From assembly GCA_910576915.1 (NCBI GenBank), contig CAJTJT010000024.1, forward strand, positions 1-12,166: a DNA stretch of 12,166 bases, written 5' to 3'. The stretch comes from an uncultured Elusimicrobiales bacterium (GTDB taxonomy: Bacteria > Elusimicrobiota > Elusimicrobia > Elusimicrobiales > Elusimicrobiaceae). A program made the position numbers and the translations under genes. A model generated the notes under the pieces. It saw only the letters and a program-made list of their open reading frames with translations, was not told the origin of the DNA and searched no databases. Shown here piece by piece: positions 1 to 6,696 of this stretch; position 1 is the stretch's first letter; each line of letters begins with the position of its first letter.

Positions 1-59
1 GGGCATTATAAGGGGTTGGCACGGCTTAGGTTTTGGAAAATTGTTTATCCTAATAAGCA
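1..59. other. Unassigned left edge
   Basis: No gene can be supported in this short edge. One plus-strand frame is closed by a TAA at 9-11, and two others stay open into the hairpin and etfA without any recognisable protein sequence. The stretch could hold the 3' tail of a convergent gene lying to the left, but nothing proves it. Confidence 0.3.
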
Positions 60-92
60 AGAACGGGCAGAAAAATACTTTCTGCCCGTTCT
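60..92 (-). terminator. Rho-independent terminator of the spoIID-like/GT/acd/etfBA operon
   Basis: A perfect 14-bp inverted repeat (60-73 with 79-92) closes a 5-nt loop at 74-78. Read on the minus strand the stem is followed by TTGCTTATT, a moderately T-rich tail. It begins 30 nt after the etfA stop codon. On the plus strand the downstream side is not T-rich, so the minus orientation fits best. Confidence 0.8.
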
Positions 93-122
93 GCGAATTG
101 TAGAAGTTAAGTACAGCCTTTC

Positions 123-1109
123 TTATTTAAGCGCCTCCAGCATGGCGGGGATTACATCATACAAATCCCCCTCCACCGCATAGTTGGCCACTTTCATAAT
201 CGGGGCTTCCGGGTCCTTATTCACGGCTACCACCACGTCCGAGCCGCTCATCCCGGCCATATGCTGAATCTGGCCGGAAATCCCGCACGCGATGTACAGT
301 TTCGGTTTTACCGTGCGGCCCGTCAAGCCGATTTGGTAGCGGTAATCAATCCATCCGTTATCCACGGGAGCGCGCGACGCAGCCACCGCGCCGCCCAAGC
401 GGTCCGCCAGTTTCTTAAGCAAGGCAAACCCTTCCGCCTTGCCCACCCCGCGGCCGCCGGCCACGATAACTTCGGCTTCGGACAAATCAAGCCCGTCTCC
501 TTCGCTTTTGATAAACTGCAAAAACTTCGCCAAAGAGGTATGTTTGGCCGGGTCAAACGCGAACTTAATCACTTCGCCCGTGCGGCCTTCCGTGCGCGCG
601 GCTTTTTCGTAGGACATCGGGCGCAGGGAGCACATTTCCGGGCGCGTATGCGCGCAGGTGATGGTGGCCATCAAATTGCCGCCAAACGTCGGGCGGGTGG
701 CGTGTAACTGGCCGTCTTCTTTATTAATTACCACTTCGGTCGCATCGGCGGTTAAACCCGTACCGATAAACACGGCCGCTTTGGCGGAAAGCGAGCGGCC
801 CAGGTTGGTGGCGGGCAATAAAAATTTATTGGGTTTGTATTCGGCCACCATGTCGGCCAGCACTTTGGCGTATACGTCGTCGACATAGTTTTCCAAATCC
901 GGATTATCGCACACGTATACCGTATCCGCACCGTGCTCAAACAAATCTTTGGCGAATTTTTCCACGTCATGCCCTAACAGCACGGCGCAGAGTTTTTCGC
1001 CTAAATCGTCGGCCAGTTTGCGCCCGGCGGTTAACAGTTCATAGGCCGTGGGGCTTAATTTGCCGCGCTGGGCTTGGGCAAAAATCCAAACGTTTTTAAA
1101 ATCTTTCAT
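123..1109 (-). CDS. etfA: Electron transfer flavoprotein, alpha subunit
   Basis: EtfA pairs with EtfB in the cytoplasm to carry electrons to or from a flavin-dependent acyl-CoA dehydrogenase. The 328-residue length is normal. The C-terminal FAD domain shows GGRGVG (218-223), the segment from SRAPVDNGW to QIGLTGRTV (245-267), GISGQIQH (276-283) and AVNKDPEAPI (295-304). All are EtfA signature positions that wrap the FAD. The N-terminal half is the usual Rossmann-like domain. The ATG at 1109 has an AAGGA ten nucleotides upstream that overlaps the etfB stop, and the gap to etfB is 13 nt, so it is the last gene of the operon before the terminator at 60-92. Whether this Etf bifurcates electrons cannot be settled from these motifs alone. 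The pairing with a dehydrogenase and the clostridial look make it plausible. Confidence 0.95.
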   Translation of the reverse strand: MKDFKNVWIFAQAQRGKLSPTAYELLTAGRKLADDLGEKLCAVLLGHDVEKFAKDLFEHGADTVYVCDNPDLENYVDDVYAKVLADMVAEYKPNKFLLPATNLGRSLSAKAAVFIGTGLTADATEVVINKEDGQLHATRPTFGGNLMATITCAHTRPEMCSLRPMSYEKAARTEGRTGEVIKFAFDPAKHTSLAKFLQFIKSEGDGLDLSEAEVIVAGGRGVGKAEGFALLKKLADRLGGAVAASRAPVDNGWIDYRYQIGLTGRTVKPKLYIACGISGQIQHMAGMSGSDVVVAVNKDPEAPIMKVANYAVEGDLYDVIPAMLEALK

Positions 1110-1122
1110 AAGTTAATAATCC

Positions 1123-1920
1123 TTAAATATATTTGTTTTCTTTGAGGATGTCCACCAGTTTGGCGGCTTTTTCCTTGGCGGTGGCGCCTTCCACGCACGC
1201 GGAGCAAACTTCGCGCTTGGGCACGAACGATTTGACTACGCGCGTCGGGCAGTTTTTCATCCCCAGTTTGGTTTTATCCGCCGCCACGTCGTCGGCGGTC
1301 CATTTGGTTACTTCGGCGCGTTTGGCGGCCATGCGGCCTTTTACGCTCCGCACGCGCGGGCTGTTGATGTCTTTCACCACGGAGAGCACGCACGGGAAAG
1401 GGATTTCCAGGGTTTCGCTGCCGTCTTCGGTCAGGCGTTCCACGGTGATGGATTTTTCATTCACCGAAACCACTTTTTTAACAAACGCGGCGTTCGGCCA
1501 TTTCATCCAGGCGGAAACCTGCGGGCCGATGTGGCCGGTGTCGCTGTCGTTGGTTTGTTTGCCGCAGATAACGAGGTCCACCGGTTCCAAAGAATTGATT
1601 TTTTCAATGCCTTTGGAGAGCGCGTAGCTCGTCGACCACGTGTCGGACCCGGCAAACGCCATATCGCCCAGCTGGTACACTTTGTCCGCGCCGCGCGCGA
1701 TGCTGTCGCGCAAGACGGCTTCGGCCTGCGGCGGGCCCATGGTGATGACGGACACCGTTCCGCCCAACTGTTCTTTAAGCATAACGGCTTCTTCCAGCGC
1801 GTATTCGTCAAAGGGGTTCATCGCGCTCGCCGCGCCGGAGCGGATTAAACAGCCGGTGGCGGGGTCGATTTTTACGTTATCGGATTTAGGGGTTTGTTTA
1901 ACGCAAGCTACAATGTGCAT
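1123..1920 (-). CDS. etfB: Electron transfer flavoprotein, beta subunit
   Basis: EtfB is the partner of EtfA. In simple Etfs it binds AMP, and in electron-bifurcating Etfs it binds a second FAD. The 265 residues align well from memory with anaerobic EtfB proteins of the Megasphaera/Clostridium kind: VACVKQTP near the start, MNPFDEYALEEA (34-45), AGSDTWSTSYAL (90-101), ICGKQTNDSDTGHIGPQ (118-134) and VVKDINSPR (181-189). The ATG at 1918-1920 follows the dehydrogenase stop by 2 nt, and a strong GAGGAG lies inside the end of that gene, so translation is probably coupled. An oddity is a CSAC motif at 239-242, in a tail where relatives I remember have no cysteine pair. It is an Etf for the adjacent acyl-CoA dehydrogenase with high confidence; the bifurcating mode is inference. 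Confidence 0.95.
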   Translation of the reverse strand: MHIVACVKQTPKSDNVKIDPATGCLIRSGAASAMNPFDEYALEEAVMLKEQLGGTVSVITMGPPQAEAVLRDSIARGADKVYQLGDMAFAGSDTWSTSYALSKGIEKINSLEPVDLVICGKQTNDSDTGHIGPQVSAWMKWPNAAFVKKVVSVNEKSITVERLTEDGSETLEIPFPCVLSVVKDINSPRVRSVKGRMAAKRAEVTKWTADDVAADKTKLGMKNCPTRVVKSFVPKREVCSACVEGATAKEKAAKLVDILKENKYI

Positions 1921-1922
1921 AA

Positions 1923-3158
1923 TTACTCCTCGCCTTCTTTAGAGGCGTATTCTTTAATGAGCGCCGTGATGATTTCGTTCTTTTGAATGTGCACGGTCCC
2001 TTCGTAAATTTGGGTGATTTTGGCGTCGCGCATGTATTTTTCAAGCGGGAAATCGCGCATATACGCGATGCCGCCGCACAGGGTGACGCATTCGTCGGCC
2101 ACTTCCATCGCCACGTTGGAGCAGAACAGTTTGGCTTCGGCGCTGTATTTGGTCCAGCGCGCGCCTTTTAATTTTTTAAGCTCGTCGTGCACGGTGGTGC
2201 CGTTGGCCAGCGCGTTTTTGACGGCGGGCAAAAATTCCTCGTCCATGCGGTGCGTTAAGTTGTACACCATCGCGCGGCCGGCTTCCGTCTTGGCGGCGAG
2301 TTCCGCCACCTTGTGGCCCAAAGCCTGGAACGTAATAATCGGCTGGCCGAACTGTTTGCGGGTACGCAAATACGGAATGGTTACATCCAGCGCGCCCTGC
2401 GCGATACCCACGGCCTGCGCCGCCACGCCGGGGCGGGAATAATCCAAGGTTTCCTGTAAGTAGAGAAGACCGCGGCCCTCGCTGCCCAGCAGGTTTTCTT
2501 TCGGCACGCGGACGTTTTCAAAAATCAGTTCGTACGTCGGGTTGGAGCGGATACCCATTTTTTCTTCTTTCTTGCCGAAAGAGAAACCGGGCGTACCCTT
2601 TTCAATCACCAAAAGCGAAATACCGCGCGCGCCGCGCGACGGGTTGGTGTTGACAGCCACGGTGTAAAAATCGGCTTCCTTCCCGGTGGAGATAAAGTGT
2701 TTGGAACCGTTTACCACGTAATAGTCGCCGTCTTTAATGGCGGTGGTTTTTAAGGCGGTGGCGTCGGAGCCGGCTTCGGGTTCCGTCAGCGCAAACGCCC
2801 ACAGTTTTTTGCCGCTTGCCAGGTCCGGGCACCAGCGTTCGCGCTGTTCTTTGGTGGCGGCCAGGTACATGGGAATCGCGCCCAGGGCGGACGTACCGGG
2901 GGTTAAGGCAAGGCCGGCGCAGGCGCGGGATAATTCTTCAAATGCCATCGCCAGGCACGTAATGCCGCCGCCGAGGCCGCCGTATTCCTCGGGCAGCCAC
3001 AGGCCGAAAATGCCGGATTTTTTATATTCTTCCAGCATCTCTTGGGAAAATTGTTCTTTCGCGTCCATTTCGGCGCGCAGGGGTTTTAGCTTTTTTTGGG
3101 CGAGTTCCCGCGTGGTGTTGAGGACCTCTTGCTCCATTTCGTTAATTGCGTAATCCAT
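1923..3158 (-). CDS. Acyl-CoA dehydrogenase (Etf-linked)
   Basis: This FAD enzyme of the acyl-CoA dehydrogenase superfamily interconverts acyl-CoA and 2-enoyl-CoA, with electrons passed through the EtfBA encoded just downstream. Seen in sequence: WLPEEYGGLGGG (54-65), ALTEPEAGSDA (123-133, FAD/substrate loop), TRKQFGQPI (266-274), CGGIAYMRDFPLEKYMRDAKI (361-381) and IYEGT with the likely catalytic base Glu386. At 411 residues it is longer than the usual ~380, and the extra part is a charged segment near 306-331 in the C-terminal helical domain. The ATG is preceded by GGGAG at good spacing. The first 17 nt overlap the end of the glycosyltransferase gene. The closest role I can propose is a butyryl-CoA-type or other short-chain dehydrogenase, but no thiolase, crotonase or hydroxyacyl-CoA dehydrogenase is in the window, so the substrate is open. 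Confidence 0.92.
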   Translation of the reverse strand: MDYAINEMEQEVLNTTRELAQKKLKPLRAEMDAKEQFSQEMLEEYKKSGIFGLWLPEEYGGLGGGITCLAMAFEELSRACAGLALTPGTSALGAIPMYLAATKEQRERWCPDLASGKKLWAFALTEPEAGSDATALKTTAIKDGDYYVVNGSKHFISTGKEADFYTVAVNTNPSRGARGISLLVIEKGTPGFSFGKKEEKMGIRSNPTYELIFENVRVPKENLLGSEGRGLLYLQETLDYSRPGVAAQAVGIAQGALDVTIPYLRTRKQFGQPIITFQALGHKVAELAAKTEAGRAMVYNLTHRMDEEFLPAVKNALANGTTVHDELKKLKGARWTKYSAEAKLFCSNVAMEVADECVTLCGGIAYMRDFPLEKYMRDAKITQIYEGTVHIQKNEIITALIKEYASKEGEE

Positions 3159-4389
3159 TTTTTACTCCCGGGTTAGATTTTTTAAAATTTCTGCGTTTTC
3201 TGAAAAACCGTCTTTTGCCGCCGTTTTTCTTGGTGGGCGGAACGAGGCTTCTGTACAAGCGTTCCTGTTTTTTGACCATGGTGGAAGACGTAAATTCGGA
3301 AAAATCGCGGTGGTCGATAGCGGCTTCAAACCGTTCGCGCAGAGCGGCGTGGCGCAACAGCACTTTTAATTTATCGGCAAACGTGTTGATGTCGTTAGGT
3401 TTAACGAGGAAGCCCGTTTTATTGTCCGTCACTACTTCGCTGATACCGTCTACGTCGTAGCAGACTGCGGGAACGCGCATAGACATCGCTTCCAAAAGCG
3501 ACATCGGCAGCCCTTCGCGCAGGGACACGCTGGCAAATACGTCGCTGATGGCCAACAGCTCCAGCGCGTCGTTACGCCAGCCGGGGAAGATGACCTGTTT
3601 TTCGATACTTAAATTTTTCGCCAAATTTTCCGCCGTCACTTTCAGCGGGCCTTCGCCCGTAAAAATGAAGTAGACGTTTTTCATTTGGCTGAGCACTTTA
3701 TAAGCGGCCAGCACAAAGTGAATCGGGTTTTTAAGCGGTTTAAAATTGGCCAAAGCCAACACCACTTTGGCGTTGGCGGGAATTTTTAGAGAGGCTTTTT
3801 TGGCGGCCGGGTCAAACTTTAAGGGCAGAATGGGGTTAAAGTTTACGCCCGCGCGGATGAGCTCCGTGCGTACGCCTTTACCGATGCCCAGCTGTTTGGC
3901 TTCGGCGGCGTTTTTGCGCGAAACAAAGACGAGTACGTCGGTAAATTTGGAGCAGAATTTTTCCACCGCCACAAAAAATTTAAAGCGTTTTTCGCCCTGT
4001 TCTTTGGCAAAACCCAGGCCGTGGAACGTGTGCACCACTTTGGCTTTGCGCCAGAAAATCCGCGCGGCGATACGCCCCAACACGCCTGCTTTGGGGGCGT
4101 TGGTGTGAACAATGTCCGGCCGTACTTTGCGCAGTACGCGGCCCATCTGGAATACGGCCCACAAATCGTGGAAGAAGTATTTGGGGCGGATATCGTGGCG
4201 CAGGGCGGAGATAAAAAACACGTTTTTCGCGTCGTTTTTCACTTTGCCGTCCAGGCGGCCGCCGGGGCCGGAAGCCAAATACGTTTCAAATTGTTGTTTG
4301 TTTAAGGTTTTAAGCGTCATCAGCACGCTGGCTTGCGCGCCGCCTTGGTCCAGGCGGGTGATGAAATACAGAATTTTCGTCTTTTCCAT
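3142..4389 (-). CDS. GT4-family glycosyltransferase with a basic C-terminal tail
   Basis: A retaining GT-B glycosyltransferase of family 4, which would transfer a nucleotide-activated sugar to a cell-surface glycan or lipid at the inner membrane face. The N-terminal acceptor domain opens with a glycine loop, TRLDQGGAQ (11-19), and has THTFHG-like residues around His120-His123. The donor domain carries the EX7E motif at Glu292 and Glu300 within REGLPMSLLEAM. At 415 residues it is longer than many relatives because of a strongly basic tail (about 387-415, mostly Lys/Arg with Phe and Asn) that could bind acidic lipid or polymer. The start is 3 nt after the stop of the SpoIID-like gene with no clear Shine-Dalgarno, so translation probably depends on reading through that gene. 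Its end overlaps the dehydrogenase start by 17 nt. Donor and acceptor are unknown. Confidence 0.88.
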   Translation of the reverse strand: MEKTKILYFITRLDQGGAQASVLMTLKTLNKQQFETYLASGPGGRLDGKVKNDAKNVFFISALRHDIRPKYFFHDLWAVFQMGRVLRKVRPDIVHTNAPKAGVLGRIAARIFWRKAKVVHTFHGLGFAKEQGEKRFKFFVAVEKFCSKFTDVLVFVSRKNAAEAKQLGIGKGVRTELIRAGVNFNPILPLKFDPAAKKASLKIPANAKVVLALANFKPLKNPIHFVLAAYKVLSQMKNVYFIFTGEGPLKVTAENLAKNLSIEKQVIFPGWRNDALELLAISDVFASVSLREGLPMSLLEAMSMRVPAVCYDVDGISEVVTDNKTGFLVKPNDINTFADKLKVLLRHAALRERFEAAIDHRDFSEFTSSTMVKKQERLYRSLVPPTKKNGGKRRFFRKRRNFKKSNPGVKNGLRN

Positions 4390-4392
4390 GAG

Positions 4393-6555
4393 TTAATTTA
4401 CCGTCCCTGTTGTAGTGTTGAGGATGCGGGCCTGCGGAAAATAATACTTGATGATACCCATGTAGTCCGCGCCCTCTTTGGCAAGTCCGTCCGCGCCGCG
4501 CAGACAAAGCCCGTAGCCAAGCCCCGTATCATAGCCGCGCACCAAGACGCTTTTGATATTTTTGCCTTTATACAGCGGCACAATATCAAACAGGTTGGAG
4601 CGCATTGTGCCCGCGCTTAAAATAAACGCGGTCTCCTGCGGGGAAGTGGTTTCGTACGAACCTTTGCTGCCTTCAAAACGCATGGACAAAATGCGGCCCT
4701 GCGGGGTCATCCGCACGGGAACAATCGCGCGCAATTTGCCGATGTTTTGTTTATAGGCGAGGCGGTTTTGTATCTCTTTTGCGTCATACCAATACATCCA
4801 TTTTACTCCGGCCCACTGGGTGGGATCGTGCGGGCGGGAATACAAATCCGCCGGAGGATTGGATAAAAGGTACTTGCTGACGTTTGCGGGCGAGTATACA
4901 TAGCCCGGCAGGACGGTCGAGTTTTCAAGCGAATCCGCCGTCACCACGCCGCAGGCGGTATAAAAACCGGCCTGGGCTTCGGTCAAACGGATTTCGCCGG
5001 AATGTTTGGATGCGTCCAGCAAATCTTTAAAAATGAGGTTGATGCCTTTAAATTTAAACGTATCGTCGTTATCGGTAATGTGGTAAGAACGGGCCGCATT
5101 AGCCTCCACCGCCTGCAGGAGCGCGGAGCGGAACACCACGGCAAGCGCTTTTAAAGCGGCCGGGTCTTTTACGTCCTGCGCCTGGGTGGCCAAAAGCGCG
5201 GGGATTAAATCTTCGGCGTACACCGCGTTTACCAGCGTAAACCCGTTTTTGCCGGGGATGACGGTCAGCGCGCCTTTGAGTTCTTTGTCGCTCAAATCGG
5301 CGGCGAAAATGTTTTCCGCGCGGGCACTGCGCACGAGCAGCGTGCGGGAAGCGTTTTCCGGCGTGAGCGTAAACGGACGCTTGGCCGAAAATTCCACATG
5401 GCCTTTAGCGTCTTTCAAATCCACGCCGCCCGTTTCGGGGTTGAAAACGACGGTTTTTTCCGTATAAGACGGAACGCGTAATACTTCGCCCAGCTTTTCA
5501 TCCGTCACTTTCAGGGTGCCGGAACCCATCACCGCGGCGGACTGCAAGGCCTGCGGGATTTGTTCGCGGTTGGCGTACAAAGCCATTTTTACTTCGGCGG
5601 ACGGAGTGGACTCCATCACGTGCACGATGGGTTGTTCCAAACGAAGATAAAATAAATAGTCGATGCTTTTATCGCCCAGGGATTTGGCGTATTTGGCCAG
5701 TTTTTTGGCGAGCGTTTTATTATCCGGGTCCAGGCTGTAGAGCGTGGCATAATACTGCCAGGCGCGGAGTTTGTTTTTGTCTTTTTCGCTCAGCCGGGCG
5801 TAAAGTTCGGCGGCGGCGTAATTTTTTTCGTCATGCGACAGCGCCTGCTGCAAGAACACCGGGGCCAGTTTTTTGGAAGATTTCATTTCGGACGCAGTGC
5901 GCCCCAGCATGTAAGAAACAAACGAAATGGCGTACGGATTGGACGTGTACAAATACTGCAGTTCCGAGGCGGCTTTCTCTTTATCCCCCCCGAAATACCA
6001 CGCAAGCGCGGTACCCAGCTTGGCGGAGGAAACGTATTCAAAATCGGCGGTGAGGTACATCAGGTCGCTAAACGCCTGGCGGGATTTTTTATATTTCCCG
6101 GCGGACAGGAGCATCCACCCCTGCGTAAGCTGTGTAAAAGGGTCGTCCGGGTTGAGTTCGGCCGCGCGCGCAATGTACGCAAGAGCCTGTTTAACAAGCC
6201 CCCGCTGCATGGATAAAACGGCCAGTTCCAAATTGGCGGCAGAGGCGACTTTAGGGTCGGCCACGTTTTCGAACGTCTTAAAGGAAAAATAACACTCGTC
6301 CGCTTCCCCCGCCGCGCATTTTTTGGCGACGGCGGCGATGTCGGCCGGAAGCGCGTAATCCAGCACGCTTTTATGCAGCACCGTTTCGTTTAGTTTGCTG
6401 TCCACGCGGCTGGCAGCCAGCGAAGATTTGCTGACGGTCTGCCCCGCGGCTTGCTCCGCCGGAGCGGTCGGCACAGCGGTCTGGGCCCAAGCGAGCGCGG
6501 CCAGCAGGCAAAAAAACAAGGTAAAAAACGGACGGAAAAAGGTATGTTTCCTCAT
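4393..6555 (-). CDS. Secreted TPR and SpoIID/LytB-like domain protein (apparently degenerate active site)
   Basis: SpoIID is a lytic transglycosylase acting on denuded peptidoglycan, and LytB-type relatives enhance amidases. This 720-residue protein has a signal peptide (1-24, cleavage after AWA), a helical TPR-like region (about 105-290) and a SpoIID-like domain (about 440-712). In that domain PAALKALAVVFRS (465-477) matches the family's EALKAQAIAART block, and LAKEGADYMGIIKYYFPQARI (691-711) matches the end block. The ungapped alignment from memory puts Gln458 where the catalytic Glu of SpoIID sits. Asp676-Thr677 replace the conserved Gly-His, and the Cys/His metal-site region (near 495-503) lacks both residues. 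So it is probably non-enzymatic or altered. The start at 6555 is chosen over an upstream ATG at 6681 because it gives a clean signal peptide, and because the region 6556-6681 holds a terminator and a promoter. It is the first gene of the five-gene operon. Confidence 0.8.
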   Translation of the reverse strand: MRKHTFFRPFFTLFFCLLAALAWAQTAVPTAPAEQAAGQTVSKSSLAASRVDSKLNETVLHKSVLDYALPADIAAVAKKCAAGEADECYFSFKTFENVADPKVASAANLELAVLSMQRGLVKQALAYIARAAELNPDDPFTQLTQGWMLLSAGKYKKSRQAFSDLMYLTADFEYVSSAKLGTALAWYFGGDKEKAASELQYLYTSNPYAISFVSYMLGRTASEMKSSKKLAPVFLQQALSHDEKNYAAAELYARLSEKDKNKLRAWQYYATLYSLDPDNKTLAKKLAKYAKSLGDKSIDYLFYLRLEQPIVHVMESTPSAEVKMALYANREQIPQALQSAAVMGSGTLKVTDEKLGEVLRVPSYTEKTVVFNPETGGVDLKDAKGHVEFSAKRPFTLTPENASRTLLVRSARAENIFAADLSDKELKGALTVIPGKNGFTLVNAVYAEDLIPALLATQAQDVKDPAALKALAVVFRSALLQAVEANAARSYHITDNDDTFKFKGINLIFKDLLDASKHSGEIRLTEAQAGFYTACGVVTADSLENSTVLPGYVYSPANVSKYLLSNPPADLYSRPHDPTQWAGVKWMYWYDAKEIQNRLAYKQNIGKLRAIVPVRMTPQGRILSMRFEGSKGSYETTSPQETAFILSAGTMRSNLFDIVPLYKGKNIKSVLVRGYDTGLGYGLCLRGADGLAKEGADYMGIIKYYFPQARILNTTTGTVN

Positions 6556-6561
6556 ATACAA

Positions 6562-6570
6562 ATTATAGCA
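6562..6570 (-). promoter_or_regulatory. Extended -10 promoter of the spoIID-like operon
   Basis: Read on the minus strand this is TGCTATAAT, a perfect TATAAT hexamer with the TGn extension. Only 6 nt (6556-6561) separate it from the ATG at 6555, so the predicted transcription start falls at or next to the A of the start codon. No convincing -35 box is visible at 17 nt and no Shine-Dalgarno precedes the ATG. This suggests a leaderless mRNA. Confidence 0.6.
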
Positions 6571-6646
6571 AATTGGGGTAAAAAAAAGCAGGAAGAAACA
6601 AACCGCAAAAAGGGGGTAAAATTCCCCGGAGTAAAACGTAGGAATG

Positions 6647-6676
6647 AAACACCCCGGGCTGAAACCCGGGGTGTTT
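6647..6676 (-). terminator. Terminator after the Cys-rich secreted protein gene
   Basis: A 12-bp perfect, very GC-rich stem (6647-6658 with 6665-6676) has a 6-nt loop. It lies 20 nt past the stop of the gene at 6697-7968. The AAACACCCC/GGGGTGTTT ends give A- and T-rich flanks in both directions, so it may work both ways, but only the minus-strand gene needs it. It insulates the downstream operon from upstream reading. Confidence 0.8.
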
Positions 6677-6696
6677 TGCATTTCAAAAATGACCCT

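Noticed and set aside
16..31. Sigma-54-like -24 box TTGGCACG at 16-23
   Set aside because: The -12 element is wrong: GG is followed after 10 nt by GT, not GC, and the surrounding bases do not match TTGC. It also points into the operon terminator and antisense to etfA.
261..707. 148-codon plus-strand open frame inside etfA
   Set aside because: It is antisense to a clear EtfA. The Arg- and Ala-rich product has no domain, and open antisense frames are common in GC-rich coding DNA.
5833..6216. 127-codon plus-strand open frame opposite the TPR region
   Set aside because: Overlaps the well-supported SpoIID-like gene, has no ribosome binding site and shows no protein-like pattern.
6556..6681. Upstream ATG at 6681 extending the SpoIID-like protein by 42 residues
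   Set aside because: The extension would run through the 6647-6676 terminator and the TATAAT box, has no Shine-Dalgarno, and would bury the signal peptide.
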